Source of the DNA: Odontocerum albicorne
Taxonomy: Eukaryota > Arthropoda > Insecta > Trichoptera > Odontoceridae
DNA length: 64,000 nt
NCBI GenBank assembly: GCA_949825065.1
Contig: OX463848.1
Span: 25,816,699-25,880,698, forward strand
Direction of reading: 5' to 3'
Shown piece by piece: positions 46,176 to 59,800 of this stretch. The first letter of the stretch is position 1. Each line of letters opens with the position of its first letter. The position numbers and the translations under genes were made by a program. The notes beneath the pieces were generated by a model. That model saw only the letters and a list, made by a program, of their open reading frames with translations. It had not been told where the DNA came from and ran no database searches.

Positions 46176-46970
46176 CAGGGCTGTGGAGTCGAAAAAAAAA
46201 ACACGACTCCGACTCCGACTCCGATTCCTATATTTACCAACAACACGACTCCGACTCCACAACTCCGATTACACAACTCCGACTCAAAAAAGCTCAATTT
46301 TATCAGGTTGTTTCCTACCTTTGCATATAGTCATTTTTTTCATGTTATACGGATAAAAATAAAACAAGATCAAACTTTAATAATTATTTATTAGAATTTA
46401 TTCTTAAAAACAACATTGCTTCTATTAAATCTGTATTCGTAGAGGCTCTCAAATCAGAATTGAGAATTTTAAGAACGGAAAATAACCGCTCTACGGATAC
46501 TTGGGTTGGCGGTAATGCTGTAACGATCAATGCTGAATCTTTTACGATTTCTGTCGTCTCTTTTTCTAGTAAAAGGCCTTTCATACGAACGGTTAATTCA
46601 AACAGCGATTTTAGCTCTATTTATTTGTTCTTCCGTCAATATGGATCGAACCATGGGGTTAACATAGATCCCAGCCAACAGAATTTTCTTTCGACGTGAG
46701 AAAGAAGGAGACAAACACATTTTCGTAGACTTTATGCATTAAATGGATCTCGGTGATTCACCATATCGGCGCGACTTGCGCCTGCAAGTTTAATATTCGT
46801 GCACAATACACATTCATTATAATAATTTAAAAAAAAAGTATTTTAAATTTTAACGAAAAACTAGTCGGAGTCGCTCGTTTTTTACGACTCCTACTCCGAC
46901 TCCGACTCCGGCCCAAACACCGCGACTCCGCGACTCCGACTCCAACTCCGACTCCGACTCCACAGCCCTG
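46176..46970 (-). mobile_element. hAT element remnant with CAGGGCTGTGGAGTCG ends
   Basis: Left end CAGGGCTGTGGAGTCG; right end GACTCCACAGCCCTG. Both are followed inward by arrays of CGACTC/GAGTCG hexamers. Flanking octamers CCTAGTAC (46168-46175) and CCTTATAC (46971-46978) match at 6 of 8. At 795 bp it keeps only the C-terminal coding end. Confidence 0.9.
46384..46584 (-). pseudogene. hAT transposase C-terminal dimerisation fragment
   Basis: It reads PPTQVSVERLFSVLKILNSD, then LRASTNTDLIEAMLFLRIN, the conserved C-terminal dimerisation block of hAT transposases (usually VERxFS and LR..L..E.L..L). The upstream catalytic core is absent. Confidence 0.88.
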
Positions 46971-47095
46971 CCTTATACTTTTGCATTATTTGGAGAAAAA
47001 ACATAATTAAAGTATTATTTTCACAAATTAAGAAAGTATTTTTGGTAAAGTGAATAAATATTTCGTTAATATTACATATGAAACAAAGCAAAATA

Positions 47096-48235
47096 TTATA
47101 TAGAGGTATCACAACTATTGGGGTCAGCTCTCCTCTTCCTCAGGTTGTATGCTATTCTGTCCCGGACTACGTCCCCCAGGCCGTGCCTCTGCATCAGGTT
47201 ATCTTTTTGCACCACCCACGAATTCTTTGGTCTTCCTCTGGTTGTTATTCGAGGAAGATCCATGGAGATTGCCTGGTTCACAATGTGATAAGGTGCTCTG
47301 CGTCCAACGTGCCCACACCATCTCAATCGCCTCTCCTCCATCTTACTATTGATGTATGTAACACCTAGGCTTCTACGAATGCGTTAACTTTTTATTTTGT
47401 GTCTTAGGGACACATCAGCTGACCATCTTAGCATGCGTATTTCAGTTTCTAGTTGCCTGGAGTAAGAATTATACATTGTCCAGCATTCGGAGCCATAGAA
47501 GAGTGTGGGTCTGACAATCGTTTGGTATACTTTTCCTTTTTACTTTACTGGCATTTTCAGATCACATAGAACTCCCGTCATTGATCTAAACTTCATCCAT
47601 CCCACACTAATTATATGTGTTACATCTGCTGCACATCCTCCATCGCTATGGATGAGTGACCCAAGATACTTAAAGGAGTCACAATTTGGTAATGTTTCTC
47701 CATCCTTTTGCATTACGGGAGTGACAGCATTTGTGTTCTCGAATGGTAGGTACAGATACTCTGTTTTCTTTCTGTTCAGTCTCAATCCATTGTCCTCCAA
47801 GATTCTTCTCCACCTTTCCAGGCTATTTTGCAGGCTATTTTGCATGAATACGATATCGTCTGCAAATAGGAGGATCTTTAGGATACTGTTCATTTCCTGG
47901 TTAGTTAAATAGTCCATGACTAAGATGAACAGTAGCGGACTGAGTACCGATACTTGATGTACCCCCCCCCCTTTATAGGAAATTCTGGTGAAGTTCCCGA
48001 AGTACACCTCATTTGCGTTTTCACGTTATCATACATATCCTGGATGGCAAGTACACACTTTTCTGGTACACTATGTGCTCTAAGTGCTGCCCAGATCAGG
48101 CTTCTAAGGACCCTGTCAAATGCCTTTTCAAGTATTTGTTGGCATCACGGTGTTTTTCGACAAGGATTCTAACGGTTTGGATGGTGTCTACTGTTGATTT
48201 TTCCGATACGAAGCCACACTGGTTGTCATGTCTCT
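47096..48235 (-). mobile_element. Non-LTR retrotransposon fragment, RT palm to C-terminus
   Basis: The minus strand carries SEKSTVDTIQTVRILVEKHR, FDRVLRSLIWAAL, SVLSPLLFILVMDYLTN, LLFADDIVFMQNSL (catalytic F-A-D-D), KKTEYLYL, YGSECW and the C-terminus RRLRWCGHVGRRAPYHI with RGRPKNSW. Frameshifts occur at several places. It is fused directly behind a second non-LTR element in the same orientation. Confidence 0.85.
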
Positions 48236-50300
48236 CTCTGTGGTTGCAGTCCTAAGACTGGTTTGCAGCAATTTCAACTCTTCTCCTCCATTCCTCCCTG
48301 TCCTGTGCGGCTCTTTTTAAATCTGTATATGTTGAGCAGCGCACGTCCACCAACAGGTCCTCCAGGTACTCTCGGCGTGGGCGTCCCCTAGAGTTTGTCC
48401 CCTCGGTCATACCCTCCATTATGGCATGCAAAAGGCCCTCTTGTCGTATTATATGACCGATCCATCTTGCACGCCTTTCGGACAAGATCCTGAGCAGGTG
48501 CCTTCCTCCTTCGATTCGTTGGAGAACCTCTTCATTCGTGATGTGGTCTCTCCAGGAAATTCCTAATAGTCTTCTATAGGACCACATCTCAAAAGCCTCT
48601 AGTCTCCGTCTATCTCTTTCGGATAGGCACCATGTCTCGCAGCCGTACATCAAGATACTCCATACATAGGTCTTGATGAGGAGTATTCTCAGTTTTAGGT
48701 CTTTATTATTTGATTCTATTATTTTCGACCTTTTATTAAATGCAAGTCTGGCCTGATGTATACGGCTGTCGACCTCGCTCTTAGACCGACCGTCCCATGT
48801 TATTTTGCTCCCGAGGTAGACAAACTCTTTGGTGTTCTTTAGTGGTTTACCCGACATCACTATTCTCATCTGGTGTTGCGCTCGGCCTACAGTCAGCAGC
48901 TTTGTTTTGTCTTGTCATGTATTTCCACCAAATTCCTGATTCTCGAGTTTAAAATTCGTTCATAGATTTTCATAGTGTGGGGTATTCGCTTAATGCCTCT
49001 ATGGCTATCGTATTTCCTGGAGTCTCCTTTGTTTTTGTAGAAGGGAAGGAGAAAGCTTCTTTGGAATTCATCAGGCATTGGGGCTCCGGCCAATATTTTA
49101 TTAAAGAGCTTACACAGTCAATTCTGTCCCCATTCATCGCATTGTTTCCAAAATTCAGTTGGTATATTGTCTGGTCCTACTGATTTTCCTGTTTTCATTT
49201 GGCATATGGCCAACCCTACTTCTGCAGGAGTAATTTCTAGAATTGACCCAAAGATTTATTGTTCTGAAAGATATGAGGTTCTCAGAAATTCTTCATTCAG
49301 TAGTTCTGAATAGTACTCTTTCCATCTATCACATATTTTACTTTTCTCAGTGATTAACTTGCCTTCATTATCCTCTATATACTTAGGGGTTCTGATCGAT
49401 TTAGCCCTCTCTTTTCTTTGTGCCGCAATTTTATATATTTTCTGAGCTCCTTGTTGTGTTTCCAGTTCTTCGTATATGTCTTTCATCGCCTCATGTTGGG
49501 CAGAGGCTATTAGTTTCTTTGCTTTTCTTTTGGCTTCCCTATATAATATAAGGAGGCCTTCTTTCTCTGTTTCATTTTCACAGTTAGACCAATTCTTTAA
49601 AGCGATCTTTTTCTCCTTAATACCCCTTTGTACATCATGCGACCACCACCAGGACTCTTTCTTAGTTTTAAGTTTACCTTTTGAAACTCCAAGGTGTTGC
49701 TTAGCATATTGTATGCATATCTGTAACAATGCCTCCCACATTTCATTTGGGTTAAGTACTTCGGAATTTTGCACATTTTCAATCATCCAACTTTTCATTT
49801 TAGATGTCAGTTGTTTGCCTTTTTCATTTGAGATGTTGAACCATTTAATTTTTGGTATCGGTTTTAGTTGGTCTTTGGGCAACGCACGCTTTGGCATAAG
49901 CAGTTTAAGCAACACTAAGCGATGCTGGGTTGCCAGGGGCTCTCCAGGGATGACTTTGCAGTCTCTACACATTTTCCTCATTTCTTTGCTACACAGCCAA
50001 TAGTATATTTGTGTTGCTGCATTTCCGCTTTTATAAGTTATAAGGTTGTTTGTATTTTTTACGGAAATATGTGTTAGCAATCGTTAAGCCATATGCCTCA
50101 GCGAAGTTCAGTAGCTCGTCCCCCTGTTGGTTACGCGTCCCATATCCAAACCCACCATGGGTTGCTTCGTGACCGGTATTTGATATTCCTACTTGCCCAT
50201 TCATGTCCGCGCCCATAAGAATAGTTTCATTTTCGGGTATGTTTTGAATCAATTGTTCCAGCTTTTCCCTGAATGATTTTTCTTCCGAGTCGCATCCCAT
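48236..50300 (-). mobile_element. Non-LTR retrotransposon with endonuclease, RT palm deleted
   Basis: Minus-strand order: endonuclease (MGADMNGQVG, YGTRNQQGDELLNFAEAYGL), a long basic linker (KLKTKKESWWWSHDVQRGIK, YSELLNEEF), RT fingers (RSFLLPFYKNKGDSRKYDSH), then a jump near 48895 to the post-palm region (EFVYLGSKITWDGRSKSEVD, YGCETWCLSERDRRRLEAFE, RARWIGHIIRQEGLLHAIME). It ends AANQS and a stop. The palm with the FADD motif is missing. It lies just downstream of gene copy 3 and in the same orientation. Confidence 0.87.
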
Positions 50301-50431
50301 TTGTGGAGCATAAGCACAAATGATATTGTATTGTATATGGCGTTACAAACTACGAGTTTTGTCATAATGATCTTATCATTCACTGCTACGATCTTTATCA
50401 CATTGTCATGGAACCTTTGGTGTAATATTAG

Positions 50432-50595
50432 CTATTTCATCATTCATACTACTCAAAAAGCTTTTTGTACCTTCAAGCTATTTCATAATTCATACTACTC
50501 TAAAAGCACTTATACCTTCCAGCTATTTCATCATCCATACTACTACAAAAGCGATTTTACCTTCAAGGTATTTCATCATTCATACTACTCCAAAA
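50432..50595. repeat. Four tandem 45 bp units beside the copy 3 stop codon
   Basis: Units starting GCTATTTCAT or GGTATTTCAT occur at 50431, 50477, 50522 and 50567. Each contains CATTCATACTACTC or a variant and an ACCTTC.AG spacer. It lies about 50 bp past the copy 3 stop codon, so it may be in its 3' untranslated region. Confidence 0.85.
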
Positions 50596-50643
50596 TTATG
50601 AGTTTTCTTTTTTCTTTCCTTATAATTTGTTATGCGTCTGGAC

Positions 50644-50850
50644 TTAATCTATTGATTTATTTTTCTTGTTTCTCACATTGTAAAGAAAGACAAACGAGTA
50701 TACAAAAAACAATATAATGAAAGGGGTGAAGTATAGAGCCTTGGTACATTTAAGACATCGATCACCGTCCATAAGAAGCACCATCAGCATCCCATATCCA
50801 ATTAGATAAGTCTTGATGAGCCATTGACAGATGGCTGCCACCCTTCGTTT
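50644..50850 (-). CDS. MBOAT7: MBOAT7-like copy 3, terminal exon 7
   Basis: Acceptor TGTATTTTCAG precedes 50850; entry is phase 0. It encodes KRRVAAICQWLIKTYLIGYG and ALYFTPFIILFFVYSFVFLY, then a basic KKNK tail and TAA at 50644. It aligns with exon 7 of copy 2 and with the last membrane helices of MBOAT7. Confidence 0.85.
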   Translation of the reverse strand, partial: KRRVAAICQWLIKTYLIGYGMLMVLLMDGDRCLKCTKALYFTPFIILFFVYSFVFLYNVRNKKNKSID

Positions 50851-53800
50851 CTGAAAATACACAGACCTAGATTATTAAAATAACAAAGAGTATAATTTAT
50901 AATAAGTTATTTTAAATCATTACAGCCAGATAGCGTCGTGGTTGTCTGACGATCTGGAACTAAGTGGATGCTTTGCCTCCACTCCTCCGGGTCTGAGCCA
51001 TGATACATGTATATTAAGACTCAATAAGAAACTAGTCATCTCTTTGATTAGGTCTATCCGATTTGCTGGAGACCATCCTCTTGCTCATTGTCACTCAACA
51101 CTTTCAGTCACTACCAGCTTTCCAAACTGTCTTCATCTCTTCTAGTGACATGCCCGAAGTATAACAGTATTATCTTCCTGCATGTCGTTGACAGACTTTC
51201 TTTAACCTTGAGATCCATGAGTGTATTGCAGCCCATAAAATTTGAACCATTAAAAACATATTAATATCAGGTTTTGTTTTTGATAGGTTAATTTTTCAGA
51301 AAGTAGTACAGTTTTTAGTTTCAGAAAGTCCAACTGTACTTAGAACACCAGTTTTAGGATAATTTTTTAAATGGATTTGTCTTATTTTTGTCCTAAGCTA
51401 GAACAATCTCAGTATTATGAAGGGGTGCAAAAATATTGTCTTTATTGATACAAAATCGATTAGTTTAATCATAAAAAAATATACTTCATATAGCGCTGTT
51501 TTACCACCAAAATAATTAAAAATTATAAATTACTGGAAACATCTTCAGAAAACACTTAGAAACAATTCTCAGTGTATGATAAGTTTGTTCCATGTTAAGG
51601 AACCAACAATGGGCCAGCCAGGACCACTATTATTCCCGTATCATTACCGTTCAGCACCAGAACGTTTCAGGGTAGGATGATTCTTCGCAAAAGTATGGGT
51701 CAATTTGAAATTTTTAAATAATGTCCTTGTACTAAAACGACTGTGCTTAGTTTCAGTGCAGTTACGTTTTAGGTCCACATACGTTTATCTGGAAATACAA
51801 GAATGTTATAAATGCGGGAGCAATTTTTATTACGACTATCACAACTTTCCAGCCAATAGAGGTGATCTTTTATGAAAAGACTTATTTATACAGCAGAGCT
51901 TGAGATAACTAAAATCATCTAAGTGGTGAAATTATAAACGGATTGCAAACTGTTTGGTATAATTGGCACAGAAACCAGTTAAATCTCTAATACTCTCCAT
52001 AGCACTCTACTGAGAGAAACCTGGACGATCAGAAAATAGAAAAAAACCTGATAGATGCCTTCGAGATATGATGCTAGAGACGGGCGAACCGCGAGGCGCA
52101 CCAACGGCTCTTTCATCCAAGAATTGGAGATTATTGAAAGACTTTCGACGACATACAGGAAAAGAATTCTTACATGCTGTAGATATGTTGTTAGAAAGAT
52201 TAATCGAACTCTAGAGAAGCTGGTTATCACGAGGACAGTTGAGGGAAGATGGCCAAGAGGAAGGTGTTCTTTAAGATAGACATACCAAATAAAGATGTTA
52301 ACAAGTCCTTTAAGCACTGCATTCTACACCGCCAAGGACTGGGAGGAATGGAGGCAGGTGTTTCAAGAAGTTCCAGATAGCAGAAGGAAGAAAAAATACA
52401 CAGGGACAATGCAATAGATGCAAGGCAAAAAGTATGTTTTCTATCATCATCCATCAAGAGGCATTTTCACACACGTCAACAACATGTTATATTTATTTAC
52501 TTAGAGTTTGAATACTTGGGCTTGCAAGAGGAATGACTTGTAGCAAAGGTTTGTGTGAGCTCTTGAGTGTGGTGTTTTTTTTTATTATTATGTGCGGTAA
52601 CTCACCCATCCTGTAATTTCACTGTATATCTTCATCAGGGTCTTCTCGGCTGGGACAAGCAGCACCGGGGTAAACATTCCGATGGTGAAGCCAGCCTGGG
52701 CACCATGCCAAAGTGTACTTATTTCCAGAGTCAAGAAGTATCTGGACAAGAATAGATAAACAACATAAAACGGACCTGCAGTTACGCAAGATTTTTATTT
52801 TTGTGATACTATATTATTCCACACTTTCTATACTTCAACAAATGTGAAATATATATTGCATTTTAATAGTTGACTATACAACTAATTCAAATGTATTGTA
52901 ATACTTGCAAGGTTTTTAAATTTACCTAAAAATATTTCAAGGATCTCCTTGACATTTTTTGTAAGATCATAAATGGGGATTGAACTCAATATATAAAAAA
53001 ATTAGAGAGTACATCATCATCGCCACTCCATGGCCCCATTGGGGTAGGCAGAGAGAACAAACTTGAGGTAAGTAGAGAGAACATAATCTACTCAATTATA
53101 TTTTGGTACACCTCTTTCTTATCTGCCACGTCCATACCCCTCGTCATTTGTATTCTCCTAGTATAAAACCGTTTCTGCCACGTCCATACCCCTCGTCATG
53201 TGTAGTTTCCTAGTATGAAAGCATTTCACTATTTTCTATTTCAGATTATTTTTTGTAAATCTTTCATCATTCACTCTTTCTACATATCTACACCATCTTA
53301 ATGCGCCTTTATTCATCTTAGCACTGCATCTTCCGTTATTTTGTATTATTTTCTGATGTCCTTTTTCATCATTCTGCGACGTATTGTTTTTAACACATCG
53401 CTCTTATTTCTACCACATTTATCTAACTTTTATCACTGTTTGACCTCACCCAAGTTTGAATATTGGTTTAAATACCAGGATTGCATTACTTTCGTTGAAA
53501 TGCTCCGATCGATAAAAGACATTATAAAGCCCACCATTCTTTCTCTTGCATGCTGCTGTTATTTTTTCAATATCCCACTTCACACTGCCGTCCAATGTGT
53601 ATATGCTATCTTCCTAGATGTAAAATCGGTAGAGTGATGGCAACAGGTTATAACTATGTTAATTCAGACACAATTTTACAGGAGAGCAAAGACAAAGTTT
53701 CCAAATCAAATATTTCAGCTATTGTTTAATCAAATTTTGAGTATTACATATCAAATTAAATGAAATTACTATAACTATAACATATATATGTTTCTCTAAA

Positions 53801-56800
53801 TTATTCAAAGGTCCACATGATATTTGAGATTACATTTGAGGTCTTTTGCCACATCAATCATAATTAACTTTTCAGATAGCATATTGTCATGACTTTTTTT
53901 ATCTTAGTATCCCTACTAGTAAGAGATATATCCTTTTGGCCCATCAAAGATTACACTATTTTGAGAGTTTTGTTGGCATACTTCAAAAATGAGAATACAA
54001 CATTTCGCCATCACACTACCGAAATGTCCTCAACTTTCTTGAATGTTTCGCTTTTATTTCGCACACACATTATAAATTTTTCTCTCTTTCTGTCATCATA
54101 GCTTTCGACTTTCTAATACTCATTCTCAGCCCATTCACACCTTTCACCGTCGTTGCTGACCCTCGCAGTCAAGTACCCCCTCATCATTCCAAGTCAATCT
54201 CTAACTACTCTACCACGTTGATTATGTGATCTATGAGAGAACAGCTCTATTCTAGATGCGCACTCTCTTCCACAGATGTCAGATACATATGGATCCCACT
54301 GAACCACCTGATCACACAAACGCTCTTTTTCACACATTAAGTTATTGAGACATTATCAGCTTGAGAACAGATAGATCTTTAGCAACCTGCTCCCAGTTTT
54401 CAGGTTTTCCATACAGTCAACAACTCCTGCGGACTTCCATTACCCATTAACTCTTTGCTTGCCCATTCCTTCCCCATAAAGTCATATTACATGTTTGGTT
54501 CACGTTAATTTCATATTTACAATCGTATCCTCTATACAGCTAGAGAGTTGCAGAACTGAGACATTTGTTATATTATCAATCACTCCAGTAGATTCATGAG
54601 ATGCGGCGAAGAAAATGCTGGTGAAAAATTTCTAGGACCCAAATAGGGAACGCATGCCTCAGACTCATAGAAAAGTGTGGAAAGGAGAACAGCTTTGTAG
54701 CTAAATATCTTAATGTATTAGGAAATATTCTTGCTGTAGAATACTCTGTCATTTAGTTTTGCAACACCTGCTGATATCCTTCTGAAGGGACTTCAGATCA
54801 TCATCAAGAGAAAAGTTCGATACTTTTCGGGTATGTGATGATAAATACGTTATCCAGCCGTACACCATTCTCGAGAATTTCCGATGAATGCAACACTTAC
54901 ACTTGTTAAGAATATCGGGCTATCTGCAGAGTATGCTAGTACTTGGGTTTTCTTCACATTTGTTTCTAGACCTAACATTTGATACACCTCTGTATAAACA
55001 TTGATAATCTCTCGGAGATATATCTCTTGATGCGCAACAATGGTGCAGTAATCCGCATATTGCAGCTCTATGATGTATGTGCGGGTAACTCTGGTTTTAG
55101 TATGTAATCTACGCAGATTATGCAGTCTCCCATAAGTCTTGCATCTCAACTCAATTCCCCTGACATAAGGTCATATGTCAACAACAAACATAAAGGATAC
55201 CATATACGCATTGAACAGGAATAGAGCTAAGACGCAACCCTGATAGTTGCCAGTATTGGTGTCAAATGTGTTCGTCTTTAATCCACCAAATGAGACAAAA
55301 CAATTGTTACATAAAGACCCCTACCCTGTTCCTAACATTTTTCCTGAATTTGCTTTTTAGTGAACATCATAGCCACTGTACTACAGGACGCACGAAACCC
55401 AGCTTATGACTCTGAAGTATCGCGGTCCAAGATGTTGACATGCGGCTCCGCGACAATTTTGCTTTGATACACATTTTTTACAAGCTTTCATATATTTTCT
55501 TCAGCTCAGATCTCAGTAAGTCTAGAAGACACCCATTCAAATATTTCTTAGTAAATTACTTTAAGATATCATGGTATGCGTGTGAGATAAAAAGGAAACT
55601 CTTTACCACGTTTTATTTGTGTGTCATATAAGCATGTATGGTCTTTACTCAAGTATAAATGTCTCCCGCCCATTGGACATGTCACACTTTCTCGCATTTT
55701 ATTTTACACTAATTTACAGTCACATATCTGAATGTATTAATCTAAACTCCTTAAATAATAGATATTTAGATATTTACACCTCCGCTGGGGACATCACGTT
55801 TAATGTCCAAGAAATTTGTTAAAATTTAGCAAGTAACTAGAAATATAAGTCCCACTTCAACGAATTCCATGCTGTTCTCAGTAAATGGTTGGAATTTTTT
55901 TTTTCGACCATTTGCTGTATCTTCGATCTAGAGATAGAATAATCCATTATACGAGCAAACCAACGCATCACATATCATTCTACACATTATGTTTTGGGGC
56001 TCAATCTGCTTGACTTAATAACAATGTTCTTGGGTTAATCAGATCTACTTTATCATATCCATATCGCTAAAGAATCATTATTTATCTCAAAATATTCATT
56101 GTCCTCAACTCCCGTACAATTCGTATCCAAATCCCCATTTTTATTGAAATTTATCTTTTTTTTTAATTCTTGTTCCAATTTTTCAAATAATATTTTCAGT
56201 TACTAAATTTAAGATTAAAAGAAATTACTTTAAAGCAATAAATCCACCAGATCAAGGGCTATTGTACTCGTAAAGGAGTTTTAATATTGCCTCAACAAAT
56301 CATGATATTGTAGTTTTTATATCTAAATTGAGATAAATGAAAGGGGAACATACGAGTATGAAGCAATGAAGTCAAGAAAAATCGTGTTTTATTACCTAAA
56401 CCGTTGATTCCAAGATATGGGTAGAATCTTATATACAAACATTCCCATGAAGTATTGAACGTTCTTGTTCCACATCCTGAGGCTCTCTGTCACCCACAAG
56501 GACTTCTGAATATCCATCACATTCATGCCCGTTAATGTTTCGAAATCCATTTCAGTGTTTTTCGCCTCTTCAAATGTCCTGAAAACATACAATAACACAC
56601 ACATATTTAACATTAAGATATTCAGTGTCTATCTTTTCAAATTTAAAGAATCGAATGTATATGGAGCTCTATTGAATTTATTTACTGCAGCTTTAAGGAT
56701 CTGACTAAGATTGATATTTTTAACGGGTCCTACATTTATAGCATTAAAACAATTTTCATTATATTAAACAATGGCTAGTCCAAAAAAATCGAGGATGGAT

Positions 56801-59800
56801 CAAATATAAACGAGACTTTTTATTATAATTATTTTATTTGCAGAAAGAAAAAGACCAAGTACACATAATTTTTAACGTAATCTTTTGGTTTAGAAATGCA
56901 TTTTCCCAGTGAATTGGTAGTTTTTTTTATCCCATCGTCGTAAAAAGAAGTGGGTTGTGTCAGCAGCCAATCGCGCACGAAATCTCTACTTCGTCGTCGT
57001 CGTTGAATCGTTGGCCTCGTAGAGCTTCTTTCAGTGACCCAACGAGATGAAAGTCGCAGGGCAATAGATCAGGGTTGTAGGGAGAGTGTTCCAGTCGTGT
57101 CCAACTAGTGTTCAATAACTGTTCGCACGTTACAGCTGCAGTATGGGACCTCGCGTTGTCATGGAGAAGAATCACTTCTTGTATCGGTTGGTCACGTATT
57201 TTGCATCGATAAACAAGTTTAACTTTACTCAAAAGCTCGCAGTAGTACGCCGCATTAATGGTGCGACGATAAAATTTTTTGTGCAAAATGCCGGTCCCAA
57301 AAAACGGTCGAAATCACCTTACCAGCTGACAGCCGAGTCTTGACTTTCACAGGGGCTGCCTCATCCTTCTTTCTCTACTCCATGCTGGCTTGTTTCGACT
57401 CGGGCATGCATTGGTGTACCCAAATTTCATCGCAGAATACACTCACAAATGCGTTCCTTTCTTGTGCAAACTACGCCAAGAACCGCTCACATACGTGCAA
57501 ACGTGCCAAATTTTGTTCTGCAATCAAAAGACGTGCGACTCACCGAGTAGACACTTTACGGAACGCTAGATCCTTTGTGATTATGGATTGAGTATTCCCA
57601 TAACTTATTCCTACCTCAGAACAAATTTTGGAAACCGTCAAACGACGGTCGCCTTCCAGAAGATCACGAATTGCGTTAATGTTTTGTTCGATAATGCTCG
57701 TCTCGTGGGCGACGATCATGGCTCTCATTTTCGACCCCTTTCACGGCCTTTCATGAACTCCTTATGTCAGGCAAACACACGAAGCCTTGACAATATTTAA
57801 TCATTGAACTGTGCCGTCAGTCCTTGCAGAATTTCGGCCGGTTTTACGTCCTCACGAGCGAGAAACTTGATTAATATGCGTTGCGCAATCGACGGGTGCA
57901 CCTCTTTCTCAGACATCGTGTGCCATACTAATGACGGAATCTGCCGAAGCTGGCCGACCGCTCTCCCCACTCCTGATACCACCACCCAACACTCCTCGAG
58001 GCGGGCGCGCGCTTCGTTTAAAATTACGCGCTCAAAACAAAAATCTTGTTTATAACATATTTGATCCACCCTCGTAACTAGAACTGATAAATTTTTAACC
58101 AAAATTCGTTAAATACGGCTGAAATTCCAAAAATTCTACGTTAGACAAAATTCATCGAAACAATCTTATTCTGTGAGTATGTTTTTATTATAGGTTATTT
58201 TATTTGTACGAATAATTATTTTATACTTGTGAGTCAACGAATTCTGAGTTATATTCCTGATTGATACTCAAATTAGTTGCATTTATGTTTTTCTAGATGT
58301 AGTTCTTTCATGACTTGGAACAATTATACGTTGCGATAAATGATCATTTTTTTACTATGTTAAATCACCGTTTTGTTATAAACAAAAACTTTTGTACTGT
58401 ATAAAATCACCATTCTAACATATACTGTACAAAAATCAACATTTTGTATATCATGGTATAAAATGAAAGTATAATATAACACAATTGTAAACACAACACA
58501 CCGCCGCCGCAACAAAAAGAGCCGCACAGGACAGGGGGGAATGGAGGAGAAGAGTTCAAATTGCTGCAAACCAGTCTTAGGACTGCAACCACGGAAGGAA
58601 GAAACACAACACTGGGACATCTTTAATGTTTCATCATCAGAAATCTAGCTAGAAACTCCCGGAAGGTCATTAATAAAAGCAACACTCACATTTTTCTTAA
58701 CTCATTATATCCCTTAGTGGGGCCATGGCAAGAGTGGTTCTCCGCCGTGACAGGATACGCCCCTAGCCCCACAGAACCCGAGTTACACTCCCCTGCAGAC
58801 CATCCTGAGAACATGATCAGCTTGAAGGAGGCGTAGACGCAGTAGATATATATAGTCTTGAATAGGAAATGGCGTTCTGCAAACTCGTCGGTGACTGTGT
58901 ACTGAAAATTAAAGAATTGATGAATGTTAAATTTAATAATTAGTTTGAAAGATTTATTTTTCTACTACTTGTTCTGAGTATAGACGATGTTCTAAGTATA
59001 GACGCTATTCTAAGTATAGACGCTATTCTGAGTATAGACGCTATTCTGAGTATAGACGCTGTTCTGAGTACAGACGCTGTTCTGAGTATGGACGCTGCTA
59101 TGCATCCGAAATATTGATCAAATGTTAAACCCTACTGGTGCATTGTAAGATCTTAGTCACATGCAATTGAGGGCTCCGAGTTGAATTTACGATGATTCCT
59201 AAAAACAAAGGTGCCAGTATAGTCAAAAATTGTTGAGTGTGTTCGTAACAATTAGTATTTTTACAACCTTAATCGGCAATATTGCGAACATGTAAGAACT
59301 AAGAATGACACGGTTTCTCCAGTGGCTCTAAACCCGAAAACTTGATAAATGAGAATGACTACAATATAGTCTAACGGTCACGCTTTTCAAGAAGACCGAC
59401 GCTTTAAGATGGTTTTGACATGAGGTAAAAATAAATAACTAAGCAAGAACACAAATTAGAAATGCAAGGTGTGCGTAAAAGAGGTAGAGCGAGTAAAATG
59501 TAGCTGAATCAAGTGGACCAGATTTTAAAAGAAAGTAAACGGAGAAGTATGAAAGATTGTGAATGACGAGATGCATGAATATGGAGGAGGCGAAATTCCA
59601 GGGCCATATAAACTTGTTTAAAAATCCCGACAAACTAAATATCAATTCATCATGCCAAGAAATCCTATTGGACGAGAATTCTTTGAAAATAAGGCTGCTG
59701 CCTTAACAATAGACGTCATTTTTCGACTGGTGCGCTCGACTATAAACTTTTCGAATTTTCAAGATTTTTGAAAATTTCTTACAGGAAATGATTCAGAAAA

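Noticed and set aside
47505..47912. Plus-strand ORF of 135 codons, and others at 49476-50003 and 31192-31689 (minus)
   Set aside because: These are antisense shadows of retrotransposon frames on the opposite strand.
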